Below are positions 1 to 7,599 of a stretch of DNA of 64,000 bases, piece by piece (position 1 is the first letter of the stretch; the number at the start of each line of letters is the position of its first letter). Origin of the DNA: Pontibacter arcticus (GTDB lineage: Bacteria; Bacteroidota; Bacteroidia; Cytophagales; Hymenobacteraceae); contig NZ_QMDV01000004.1 of assembly GCF_003284895.1 (NCBI RefSeq), forward strand, positions 436,501 to 500,500. Reading direction: 5' to 3'. Made by a program: the position numbers and the translations under genes. Below the pieces are notes generated by a model. That model saw nothing but the letters and a program-made list of their open reading frames with translations, searched no databases and was not told where the DNA came from.

Positions 1-1040
1 GCGGTGGTGGCCTGGAGCACCTCAACTCCACTACGTTGCAAACTTCCCGTTGGAACTATACTTCGGAGAGTGCCTATAACGGTTTCTTAAGCCTGGTTGC
101 ACACGAGTATTTTCACCTCTGGAACGTAAAACGCCTGCGCCCGGCACCACTTGGGCCCTTTGATTATACCAAAGAAAATTACACGCGCCTGCTGTGGGTA
201 TCGGAAGGAATTACGAGTTATTACGATGATCTGATCGTGCGCCGTGCCGGCTATACAGCCCCGAAGCAGTACCTTGATATTGTGGCCGGAAGTATAAATT
301 CAGTGGAGAACACGCCGGGCAATAAAATTCAGCCGGTGTCCGAGTCCAGCTTTGATGCCTGGATAAAGTACTACCGCCGCAACGAAAACTCAAATAACGC
401 CGAAGTATCGTACTACACCAAAGGAGGTGTTTTAGGGCATCTGCTTAACATGGAAATCATGAAAAGCACACAGGGCGAGAAAAGCCTGGATGATGTGATG
501 CGGGCGATGTATGCACGCTATTACGAAAAGCTGGACCGTGGTTTTACCGAAACCGAATTTAAAGAAGAGCTGGCCAAAGCAGCCGGCAAAAGTATGGATG
601 CGTTCTTTAATGATTTCGTGAACGGTACCAAAACGCCGGATTACAACGCTTACTTTGAGGCAGCCGGTTTACGGGTTACAAACCAGAATGCTAACAGAAA
701 CGAACCAAGTTGGGGAGCCGCTACATCGGTGAGCGCCGGCAAAGTAATGGTAACGGGCGTTAGCCGTGGCTCCAGTGTCTGGGAAGGCGGCCTTAACGTA
801 AACGACGAGATAATTGCAATAAACGGTTACCGCACCGAAAGTGACATCCGTAATGTAGTTGCGGCGCTTAAGATAGGAGAGAAGGCTGAAGTTGTTGTAG
901 CCCGCGACGGTAAATTACAGACCCTGCAGGTACCTATCCTGAAAGACCAAAGTATAAAGTATGTACTTGAGCGCGTAGAGAACCCGACTGCCGTGCAAAC
1001 GAAGATCTACAACAAATGGCTGGGTATAACCGGCTCTTAA
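1..1040 (+). CDS. M61 family metallopeptidase with C-terminal PDZ domain (5' truncated)
   Basis: The reading frame is open from the window edge, so the N-terminal part of the gene is missing. The frame begins with GGGLEHLNSTTL, matching the GGLEH motif that precedes the catalytic site in the M61 glycyl aminopeptidase family. The zinc motif HEYFH (HExxH, nt 102-116) is followed by LWNVKRLRP, and the downstream zinc-ligand glutamate is in VSEGITSYYDD. The last ~110 residues form a PDZ domain (GGLNVNDEIIAING). M61 enzymes are usually secreted or periplasmic aminopeptidases; the signal peptide would be outside the window. It converges on the SIMPL gene, with a shared terminator between them. Confidence 0.93.
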   Translation, partial: GGGLEHLNSTTLQTSRWNYTSESAYNGFLSLVAHEYFHLWNVKRLRPAPLGPFDYTKENYTRLLWVSEGITSYYDDLIVRRAGYTAPKQYLDIVAGSINSVENTPGNKIQPVSESSFDAWIKYYRRNENSNNAEVSYYTKGGVLGHLLNMEIMKSTQGEKSLDDVMRAMYARYYEKLDRGFTETEFKEELAKAAGKSMDAFFNDFVNGTKTPDYNAYFEAAGLRVTNQNANRNEPSWGAATSVSAGKVMVTGVSRGSSVWEGGLNVNDEIIAINGYRTESDIRNVVAALKIGEKAEVVVARDGKLQTLQVPILKDQSIKYVLERVENPTAVQTKIYNKWLGITGS

Positions 1041-1055
1041 AGTTTAAAAACGAAG

Positions 1056-1103
1056 TATAAAAAAGCGGCGCTGCAAGTTAAACTGCAGCGCCGCTTTTTT
1101 ATA
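1056..1103. terminator. Bidirectional intrinsic terminator
   Basis: A perfect 20-bp stem (1056-1075 pairing with 1084-1103) with an 8-nt loop has a GC-rich core, GCGGCGCTGCA, flanked by A-runs and T-runs on both sides. It sits between the convergent M61 and SIMPL genes and would terminate both. Confidence 0.9.
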
Positions 1104-1116
1104 CGTTATACTTTGC

Positions 1117-1848
1117 TTAATCCAGCCTAAAAGACGCGTTAACGACAGCAGTTATTTCTTTTTCGATAGACGAGACATCGTTAATGCCGTAATCCGAGAT
1201 CATATTCGAGTTTACCGGTGTTATCTGGATCACGCCCATCCGGGCATTGGAAATAGGGCCGAGGTCGCTACCGGTTGCTTCTGCTATTTTGCGGGCGCGG
1301 TTCAGCGCATCTTTTGCCGCATCGGCTTGTATCTCGATCTTCAGTTCGGCAAGCTTAGTATAATAGTATTCAGGCGGGTTTACCGAGAAACTGATGCCCT
1401 TGTTAACGAGCGACGTAATATCCAGCGAAACTTGTTTTATCTTGTTCACATCCCCGGATTTTACATCTATACTTTGGTTGGCGGTATAGTACATGATCCT
1501 GCTGGTGGGGTAGCCTTGCTGGCTCATTTCATAAACCGGGTTCAGGTTAATGGTAGTTTGGTTCACGTCTTTATCCGGGAAGCCCTGGCTGGCAATGTAG
1601 GCCAGTACCTGCGGCCGCTGACTTAAAAGCGTTTGATAAGCTACTTCGGCTGTAGGGCCCGATACCTGCAGCGTACCGCGTAAAATACCCAGATCAGATT
1701 GTATTTCGCGTTTGGCGGAGCCGGTTACGGTGATGGTCTGGTTGGCCTGGTCACGTGCTTTCCAGATCATCGTAAAAATAAGCATACAGATGATCAGGCT
1801 CGCGCCTAATATCGCGACCGGTAGTATAAAAGGATTATACTTTTTCAT
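1117..1848 (-). CDS. SIMPL (DUF541) domain protein
   Basis: This 243-residue protein has an N-terminal hydrophobic segment (about residues 9-30, a membrane anchor or signal) followed by an ITVTGSAKREI start typical of the SIMPL/DUF541 domain, which continues to the C-terminus. Features of the family that are visible are the VTGSG-like first strand, a central AYIASQGFPDKDV region and the SALNRARKIAEATG-like helix (here DALNRARKIAEATG). Family members are periplasmic or membrane-anchored proteins of poorly defined, stress-related function. The ATG start is preceded by about 200 bp of noncoding DNA, so it is probably monocistronic. Confidence 0.85.
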   Translation of the reverse strand: MKKYNPFILPVAILGASLIICMLIFTMIWKARDQANQTITVTGSAKREIQSDLGILRGTLQVSGPTAEVAYQTLLSQRPQVLAYIASQGFPDKDVNQTTINLNPVYEMSQQGYPTSRIMYYTANQSIDVKSGDVNKIKQVSLDITSLVNKGISFSVNPPEYYYTKLAELKIEIQADAAKDALNRARKIAEATGSDLGPISNARMGVIQITPVNSNMISDYGINDVSSIEKEITAVVNASFRLD

Positions 1849-2074
1849 AGTTGGTGAAGCGAATTAAAAAATACTTTTTGATGGGTATGGACTGTGTACA
1901 AGTATAAAGCGAACAGGTTACGATTTTTATTTTTGGAGGCATCCATCTTAAAACAATACAATACCAAGTATAATTAAAAAAACACACAAATACTTTAGAT
2001 CTTTGAAATAAATGGTTTGTACATTCAGAAATTACTATTTAATTGCGAACTTGTTTTAAACTAAATTGTATTAA

Positions 2075-2539
2075 ATGTATTTGGTGATACACGAAACACC
2101 ATTTGTTGAAGTGGCACATGTTAATAGGGCGGAAGCCTTGATAATCAGGTGGAAAGTGCAGCCGGATGATTGCTCATTCAGGGAAACGTACCTGAAGTGT
2201 TCCGAATACGTGATGGCAAACCAGCCCTTAACGTATTTCTGTACCGACCTTACACTGATAGGCTCTTTGGAACGGGAATATGAAGCCTGGCTCGCCATTG
2301 AGTTTTATCCTGAATTTTATAGAAAGATACAGAAGACGATTTATGCGGCAGTTGTATTTTCAGAAGACCACTTTAAGGCGTTAATCGTAAACTATCAGCT
2401 CCCGGCAGATAGCCAGGCGCACGCTGCCATTCATTTTAACTATTTCACTTCGCAGGAAGAGGCGTGGTTTTGGCTGGAAAGTATAAAAAAAGGCCATGAT
2501 ACAGCTGTGCTGCCCATGGCCCATGAATTTTTGATCTGA
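2075..2539 (+). CDS. Hypothetical protein, 154 aa
   Basis: No family is recognised. The predicted protein is soluble, rich in aromatic residues, and begins MYLVIHETPFVEV. The alternation of short beta strands and helices, ending in FTSQEEAWFWLES, resembles the small STAS/SpoIIAA-like proteins found in Hymenobacteraceae, but this is only a shape resemblance. It ends 12 bp before the convergent glutamate dehydrogenase gene, with no terminator visible between them. The overlapping opposite-strand reading frame is regarded as a shadow because it has no plausible protein features. Confidence 0.6.
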   Translation: MYLVIHETPFVEVAHVNRAEALIIRWKVQPDDCSFRETYLKCSEYVMANQPLTYFCTDLTLIGSLEREYEAWLAIEFYPEFYRKIQKTIYAAVVFSEDHFKALIVNYQLPADSQAHAAIHFNYFTSQEEAWFWLESIKKGHDTAVLPMAHEFLI

Positions 2540-2551
2540 TACTTTTGTAGC

Positions 2552-3976
2552 TTACGGAAATATTCCCAGCGATTCGTAACTCACCCCGATCTTCTCGATG
2601 GCCAGCAGGAAGGCTGCTGTTCTCATGTCTGAGATATTTTTCTGGCGCATCACATTCCTAATTTCATGATACGCATTGATCATCGTATCCTCTAATCCGG
2701 AACGTACCAGGTCAACTTCATCAGCGCCTTGCGTTAACAGAGCTCGCTCCTGGGCTGTTATACTTTTACCGGATGTTAGTTCGATGGCATCTACCAGTTT
2801 ACGGTAGCTGGCTTCTTCGGCACGTTTGCCCATTCTGCCAAAACGCACATTCGACAGGTTTTTAAGCCACTCAAAATAAGATACGGTAACGCCACCGGCG
2901 TTTAAGTACAAATCCGGAATTACGATAATGCCATTGCTTAGCAAAACCTGCTCGGCTTCTCGGGTTACAGGTCCGTTGGCTCCTTCCGCTACTATTTTAG
3001 CTTTGATGTTAGCTGCGTTCTGGTCGTTTATCTGGTTTTCGAGTGCGGCCGGTATCAGGATATCACATTCCATTTCCAGCAAATCCAGTGAATTCTCGAT
3101 GTTCCGGCTGTTCGCGAAGTTCAGAATGGAGCCTGTTTCGGTGCGATGCTTGAAAGCTTCTGCTACATCAATGCCGTCCGGGTTATAAATACCGCCCTCA
3201 CGCTCGGCGATGCCGATAATCAAAGCGCCATCCTGCTGGCAATAGGCCGCAGAATGATAGCCCACGTTACCAAGGCCCTGCACAATAATGCGCTTGCCCT
3301 GCAGGGTGGTGCCTGTTATGCCCGTATCTTTCAGGAGGTCTGTATCCGCTAGTGCTTCGCGTATGCCAAAGTATACGCCAAGTCCTGTCGCATCGGCTCG
3401 CCCTCTGATACCGCCCTGGCCTACAGGTTTACCTGTTACGCAACCCAGCGCATTGGTTTCGCCATATTTTAAAGCCTGATACGTATCGGCTATCCAGGCC
3501 ATTTCGCGGCTGCCTGTGCCGTAATCCGGAGCCGGAACATCTGTTGCCGGGCCGATCAGGTTTTTCTTTATAAGTTCGGCTGCATAGCGGCGGGTAACTT
3601 TTTCGAGTGTTTTAACCGAAGAGGTGCGGGGATTAATTTTAACGCCGCCTTTCGCACCGCCAAAAGGCACATCTACCACGGCACATTTAAAGGTCATCAG
3701 GGTGGCAAGCGCTTTTACTTCGTCCTCATCTACCTGCATGCTAAACCGGATACCACCTTTGGAGGGTAATTTGTGCTGGCTGTGCTGTACCCGGATGCCT
3801 TCGAATACTTCTATCTTGCCATCCACCTCAACAGGAAAAGAAATTTTGTACACGCTGTTGCATGCTTTTATTTGTGCCAGTATACCGGGGTCTAACCTTG
3901 AAAAGCTGGCAGCATGATCAAAAAACTGGTGAACGCTTTCTAAGAATTTACTGCCTTCGTGAGGGTCTGTAGCCAT
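2552..3976 (-). CDS. Glu/Leu/Phe/Val dehydrogenase (glutamate dehydrogenase family)
   Basis: This 474-residue protein interconverts an amino acid, most likely glutamate, and its 2-oxo acid with NAD(P)H. Visible hallmarks are PSKGGIRF (about residues 71-78), the lysine loop PFGGAKGGVKINP (104-116, Lys109), PAPDYGT (148-154) and the Rossmann loop VQGLGNVG (232-239). C-terminal LNAGGVTVSYFEW is also typical. Size fits the hexameric bacterial enzymes. It stands alone; no partner in glutamate metabolism is directly adjacent, although an FMN glutamate-synthase-like gene lies 1.3 kb away on the other strand. Cofactor preference cannot be read with confidence. Confidence 0.93.
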   Translation of the reverse strand: MATDPHEGSKFLESVHQFFDHAASFSRLDPGILAQIKACNSVYKISFPVEVDGKIEVFEGIRVQHSQHKLPSKGGIRFSMQVDEDEVKALATLMTFKCAVVDVPFGGAKGGVKINPRTSSVKTLEKVTRRYAAELIKKNLIGPATDVPAPDYGTGSREMAWIADTYQALKYGETNALGCVTGKPVGQGGIRGRADATGLGVYFGIREALADTDLLKDTGITGTTLQGKRIIVQGLGNVGYHSAAYCQQDGALIIGIAEREGGIYNPDGIDVAEAFKHRTETGSILNFANSRNIENSLDLLEMECDILIPAALENQINDQNAANIKAKIVAEGANGPVTREAEQVLLSNGIIVIPDLYLNAGGVTVSYFEWLKNLSNVRFGRMGKRAEEASYRKLVDAIELTSGKSITAQERALLTQGADEVDLVRSGLEDTMINAYHEIRNVMRQKNISDMRTAAFLLAIEKIGVSYESLGIFP

Positions 3977-4123
3977 ATATCTGAACTTTTTAGTGAGAGA
4001 AAATAACTATCTACTCAACGGTTCCTGTGTTGTTTTGTTCGGGATGGTGAAAGCATACAACATATAAAGGACTCTTTCCCGGGATTTATACTTTATACCA
4101 GCCCAACGTATAAACCAAACAAA

Positions 4124-4159
4124 AACGGGACCTTTAGTATACATACCAAAGGTCCCGTT
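4124..4159 (-). terminator. Intrinsic terminator downstream of the FKBP gene
   Basis: Inverted repeat AACGGGACCTTT / AAAGGTCCCGTT (about 4124-4135 and 4148-4159). On the minus strand it is followed by a T-rich run, so it terminates transcription of the FKBP gene that stops at 4183. Confidence 0.85.
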
Positions 4160-4182
4160 CAAATAGTTTTTTGTGCTTCTGA

Positions 4183-4791
4183 TTAGTTAACCGAGATCAG
4201 TTCAACGTCAAAAACAAGGGCTGCATCCGGTCCGATCACATCGCCTGCGCCTTGCGAGCCATATGCCAGGTTTGATGGGATGAACAGTCGCCATTTAGCG
4301 CCTTCTTTCATTAACTGTAAAGCTTCTGTCCAGCCGGCAATTACGCCGTTAACCGGGAAAGTAGCTGGTTGGCCACGCTCATACGACGAGTCGAACACAG
4401 TGCCATCGATCAGGGTGCCGTGGTAATGTGTGGTTACGCTGTCTTTTGCAGATGGCGATTTGCCGTTACCTTCCTGCAGCACCTGGTATTGCAGGCCGCT
4501 TGGCAATGTTTTTACGCCCTCTTTGTTTTTGTTTTCAGCCAGGAAATCTTCGCCGGCTTTTTTATTCTGTGCCGTTCTGGCGCTTTGTTTCTGGCCCATT
4601 TCCTGCTGTAACGCCATCATGGCCTGCTGCACATCTTCCTGAGAAAGGGTAGAGGCTTTGCCTTCTAAAATCTCTTTGAAGCCCTGCATAAATGGCTCCG
4701 CATCAACTTCTATACCTTGCTTGTATAAATTAGCAGCCATGTCGCGGCCAATAATGTAGCTGATCTTGTCCTGAATTGTCTTTAATTCCAT
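4183..4791 (-). CDS. FKBP-type peptidyl-prolyl cis-trans isomerase
   Basis: 202 residues: an N-terminal helical dimerisation region of the FKBP_N type (residues 1-80, DKISYIIGRDMAANL) and a C-terminal FKBP domain (about 105-202) with YHGTLIDGTVFDSS, VIAGWTEALQLMKEGAK and IPSNLAYG, the conserved active-site segments of FkpA/Mip/FklB proteins. No signal peptide is present at the chosen start, so it is probably cytoplasmic like FklB. It assists folding at proline bonds. It has its own terminator (4124-4159). Confidence 0.92.
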   Translation of the reverse strand: MELKTIQDKISYIIGRDMAANLYKQGIEVDAEPFMQGFKEILEGKASTLSQEDVQQAMMALQQEMGQKQSARTAQNKKAGEDFLAENKNKEGVKTLPSGLQYQVLQEGNGKSPSAKDSVTTHYHGTLIDGTVFDSSYERGQPATFPVNGVIAGWTEALQLMKEGAKWRLFIPSNLAYGSQGAGDVIGPDAALVFDVELISVN

Positions 4792-5285
4792 AGAAATAAG
4801 TTTGGCACCTAACGGCGCTATACACGATTGATTTAGTACGGTGCTTGTACGTTACAAAGCTACGTAAAATGTGCTGAACAGAAAAAGACCGCTTCAGGTT
4901 ACAAATGGCCTGGAGTTTGTGGTAACTGCAGTGCCGCAGCAAACGTACGCTAACGCAGGCCTGTATTTACGCATCGTAAGTATAGGTTATTTCGAAAAGA
5001 AAGATTTACCTTTGCCTTGTAATTCAGCCATCTGTGCAACCATACTTACAAAACATACACGCTTCCGTAGCCTGCACTTCCCTTTCAGGGTTTGTAGCAG
5101 CCTCGCACCACGTCTCTCTCAGTGACGCGCTGAACGGTTATTGCCTGTACTTTTTCTCTGCTCCGAAAGACTTTAACAAGTAAGCCAGAACCACCAAACA
5201 TGCTTTACTAAAGTATAGGTTGTTCTGGAAACAAAGCCTGCATCAGCAAAATCTCTATTTAATAAACTTACATTTTTTCTCAGCT
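4792..5285. other. 494-bp intergenic region; possible promoter and long leader or small RNA
   Basis: No convincing protein-coding frame. A match to the Bacteroidota -7 element TAnnTTTG (TACCTTTG, about 5008-5015) lies about 270 bp upstream of the glutamate-synthase-like start. The downstream segment has small hairpins such as CCCTTTCAGGG and is pyrimidine-rich, so it could be a long 5' leader or a small RNA. A -33 TTG at proper spacing is not evident. The region from 5016 to 5200 matches no RNA family that I can recognise. Confidence 0.3.
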
Positions 5286-6842
5286 ATGGCAACTAACATC
5301 AGTGTTAGGCAAACGCTTGCATATACTTTTTATGCAGCGTATCTGGTTATCATATCGCTTCTAATTGTCGAGCCGCGGGCGGCCTGGGCGTTGGTGGTAC
5401 TTATTCCGCTGCACGTTCTGTATTTCAAGGATATCCGGCAGGGCAAGCATTCCATACTGCGTAACTACCCGGTTTTGGGGCACTTACGCTATCTTTTTGA
5501 AAGTATACGCCCGGAACTGCGTCAGTATTTCTTCGAGTCTGATCTGGATGGCAAGCCTTTCAGCCGACGCCAGCGTTCTATTGTGTACCAGCGTGCTAAA
5601 AATGTGCGCGAAACGGTACCCTTCGGGATGCAGGCCAACAGCCAGGAAACAGGCTTTGAGTGGATGGCCCACAGCATGTTCCCGGTACATATAAAAGACG
5701 AAGACCTGCGCGTAACCGTTGGCAGTAGCCGTTGCAGCCAGCCCTATAGCGCCAGTATCTATAATATTTCTGCCATGAGTTACGGCTCGCTCAGCAAAAC
5801 AGCGGTTACGGCACTCAGCGGCGGAGCCAAACTTGGCGGGTTTGCGCATAATACCGGCGAAGGCGGCGTCAGCCCGTTCCATATTGAAGGCGGTGGTGAT
5901 TTGATCTGGCAAATTGGTACAGGTTATTTTGGTTGCCGCGCAAAAGATGGCAGCTTTTCTGGAGAATTGTTTGCTGAGCAGGTAGCCCACCCGAACATCA
6001 AGATGGTGGAAATTAAGCTGTCGCAGGGAGCGAAGCCAGGCCACGGCGGTATACTTCCGGCTGCTAAAAATACCCTGGAGATTGCGGCTATCCGTAAAGT
6101 AGAGCCTTTTACAACGGTTTCGTCGCCTCCGGGCCACTCCGCTTTCACGGATCAGTTTACGATGCTGTTGTTTATTGAGAAGCTGCGCCTTTTATCTAAC
6201 GGAAAGCCCATCGGGATAAAACTTTGTATTGGTAACAAGCAGGAATTTGTGCGCCTGTGCCAGGAAATGATGCATAACCAGATCTGGCCGGACTTTATTA
6301 CCATTGATGGAGCTGAAGGCGGTACAGGAGCTGCGCCACTAGAGTTTACAGATAGTTTAGGGATGCCTTTGTTTGATGCGCTGGCTTTTGTAAACAATAC
6401 ACTGGAAAAGTATAACCTGCGTAAAGAAATTAAAATTGCGGCGGCAGGCAAGATTATTACCGGTGTAGACATTATCAAAAGTATAGCCCTAGGTGCTGAT
6501 TTCTGCTACAGTGCGCGCGGAATGATGTTTGCCCTTGGTTGTATACAAGCGTTGCAGTGCGATTCTGGCCGTTGCCCTGTTGGTATTGCAACCCAGGATA
6601 AGAGTTTGTACAGCGGTTTGGATGTGGCTGATAAACGCGTGCGTGTGGCAAACTTCCACCGCAATACAATTAAATCAACCATCGAAGTAATGGAAGCTTG
6701 TGGTTTTGCATCGCAGGATGATATTACACCGGATAAAATTTTCCGGAGAGTGGAGCAGGGCAAAACGCTTAGTTTCCAAGAGTTATACTTCTCTAAAAAC
6801 TCTGCAACAGGTACCTTAAGCCAAAACTATGTACTTAACTGA
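5286..6842 (+). CDS. FMN-binding glutamate synthase family protein (membrane-anchored)
   Basis: 518 residues from the ATG at 5286; an upstream TTG would add 22 unlikely residues. Two hydrophobic segments at about residues 8-50 precede a glutamate-synthase central/FMN domain. Visible motifs are ISAMSYGSLS, GEGGVSPFH, the FMN phosphate loop IDGAEGGTGAAPLEF and the cysteine cluster GCIQALQCDSGRCPVG (Cys-x5-Cys-x4-Cys), which binds a 3Fe-4S cluster in GltB. The amidotransferase and GXGXG domains of true GltB are absent, so it is an archaeal/short-type GOGAT-like oxidoreductase rather than a complete glutamate synthase. It nearly abuts the downstream GreA-like gene. Confidence 0.88.
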   Translation: MATNISVRQTLAYTFYAAYLVIISLLIVEPRAAWALVVLIPLHVLYFKDIRQGKHSILRNYPVLGHLRYLFESIRPELRQYFFESDLDGKPFSRRQRSIVYQRAKNVRETVPFGMQANSQETGFEWMAHSMFPVHIKDEDLRVTVGSSRCSQPYSASIYNISAMSYGSLSKTAVTALSGGAKLGGFAHNTGEGGVSPFHIEGGGDLIWQIGTGYFGCRAKDGSFSGELFAEQVAHPNIKMVEIKLSQGAKPGHGGILPAAKNTLEIAAIRKVEPFTTVSSPPGHSAFTDQFTMLLFIEKLRLLSNGKPIGIKLCIGNKQEFVRLCQEMMHNQIWPDFITIDGAEGGTGAAPLEFTDSLGMPLFDALAFVNNTLEKYNLRKEIKIAAAGKIITGVDIIKSIALGADFCYSARGMMFALGCIQALQCDSGRCPVGIATQDKSLYSGLDVADKRVRVANFHRNTIKSTIEVMEACGFASQDDITPDKIFRRVEQGKTLSFQELYFSKNSATGTLSQNYVLN

Positions 6843-6843
6843 T

Positions 6844-7251
6844 ATGAATACCATTTATTTAACCGAGCTGGATTACAAGCGCCTTGTTGACCTTAGCCAG
6901 GTACAGCGTCAATCCAATGGAAATGCTCCTTCGCTTTCAAAACTGGGCGAAGAACTGAAGCGGGCCAAGCGCGTTGCTTCCGAAGAAATCCCATCAGATG
7001 TGATCACCATGAACTCCAGGGTACTGTTAAAGGACCTGGACAAAGGAACTGAGATTGAGATTACGCTGGTATACCCGAAAGATGCAGATATCCAGAGCCG
7101 CCGTATTTCTATACTTGCGCCGGTTGGCACTGCTATACTTGGTTGCAAGGAAGGCGATGTGGTGGAGTGGCCCGTACCTTCCGGTACTATCCATTATAAG
7201 GTTGTAAAAGTGTTGTTCCAGCCCGAAGCGACAGGGGATTATTACCTGTAG
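6844..7251 (+). CDS. GreA/GreB-type (Rnk-like) regulator
   Basis: 135 residues from the ATG at 6844, one base after the preceding stop codon, so probably co-transcribed and translationally coupled. The C-terminal half is the FKBP-like GreA/GreB domain (VLLKDLDKGTEIEITLVYP, then ILAPVGTAILGCKEGDVVEWPVPSG). The N-terminal helix pair is short, as in Rnk (regulator of nucleoside diphosphate kinase) and unlike the long coiled coil of GreA. It would bind RNA polymerase through the C-terminal domain. Why it is coupled to the glutamate-synthase-like gene is unknown. Confidence 0.85.
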   Translation: MNTIYLTELDYKRLVDLSQVQRQSNGNAPSLSKLGEELKRAKRVASEEIPSDVITMNSRVLLKDLDKGTEIEITLVYPKDADIQSRRISILAPVGTAILGCKEGDVVEWPVPSGTIHYKVVKVLFQPEATGDYYL

Positions 7252-7274
7252 CCCAATCTGTAAAAGCCTAAACC

Positions 7275-7312
7275 AAAAGCGCCCTGTACATATGTTTGTA
7301 CAGGGCGCTTTT
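7275..7312. terminator. Intrinsic terminator between convergent genes
   Basis: Perfect 16-bp stem AAAAGCGCCCTGTACA / TGTACAGGGCGCTTTT with a 6-nt loop and T-run in both directions. It ends the Rnk-like gene and also the small membrane-protein gene read from the other strand. Confidence 0.9.
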
Positions 7313-7334
7313 GTATGTTTATACTTGGCGGGTT

Positions 7335-7472
7335 CTATAAATATTGCGTTTCGTCTTCGCCTAGCAAATCTATCGAGGCATCCTGCTCTCTGTAAGCATA
7401 GGTCATGTAAATATAAGCTGCAGCGCCAACTATTAAACATGCAGTTCCGAAGAGGGCTAGTGGTAACTTCAT
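7335..7472 (-). CDS. Small single-pass membrane protein, 45 aa
   Basis: A short open frame encodes 45 residues. It begins MKLPLALFGTACLIVGAAA, one hydrophobic segment, and continues YIYMTYAYREQ into an acidic tail ending in LLGEDETQYL. A purine-rich stretch (AGAAAG) lies just upstream of its ATG at 7472, and a bidirectional terminator lies directly after its stop codon. These features support a real gene even though no family is recognised. The topology is likely N-in or a signal-anchor with the acidic tail outside. Confidence 0.6.
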   Translation of the reverse strand: MKLPLALFGTACLIVGAAAYIYMTYAYREQDASIDLLGEDETQYL

Positions 7473-7552
7473 TTCTTTCTGGTTTTGTTTGTCCTGTCTA
7501 CGTTGGAAGTATAATGTGGTTTTAAACTATTTTGTGATTTGCTGTAAAAGCA

Positions 7553-7578
7553 AAAAGCCGGAGGTTAGTCCGGCTTTT
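7553..7578 (-). terminator. Intrinsic terminator of the mutase gene
   Basis: Stem AAAAGCCGG / CCGGCTTTT with an 8-nt loop. On the minus strand the stem is followed by T-rich sequence, just past the mutase stop codon at 7600. Confidence 0.8.
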
Positions 7579-7599
7579 CAATAACAGGTTAAAGTATAA

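Noticed and set aside
1327-1626. Open frame of 99 codons opposite the SIMPL gene
   Set aside because: Lies entirely inside the SIMPL gene on the other strand with no family features.
5016-5200. Idea that this region encodes 4.5S/SRP RNA or tmRNA
   Set aside because: The conserved GGAA tetraloop region and tmRNA tag were not found.
5484-6137. 217-codon open frame opposite the glutamate-synthase-like gene
   Set aside because: Antisense shadow of a conserved gene.
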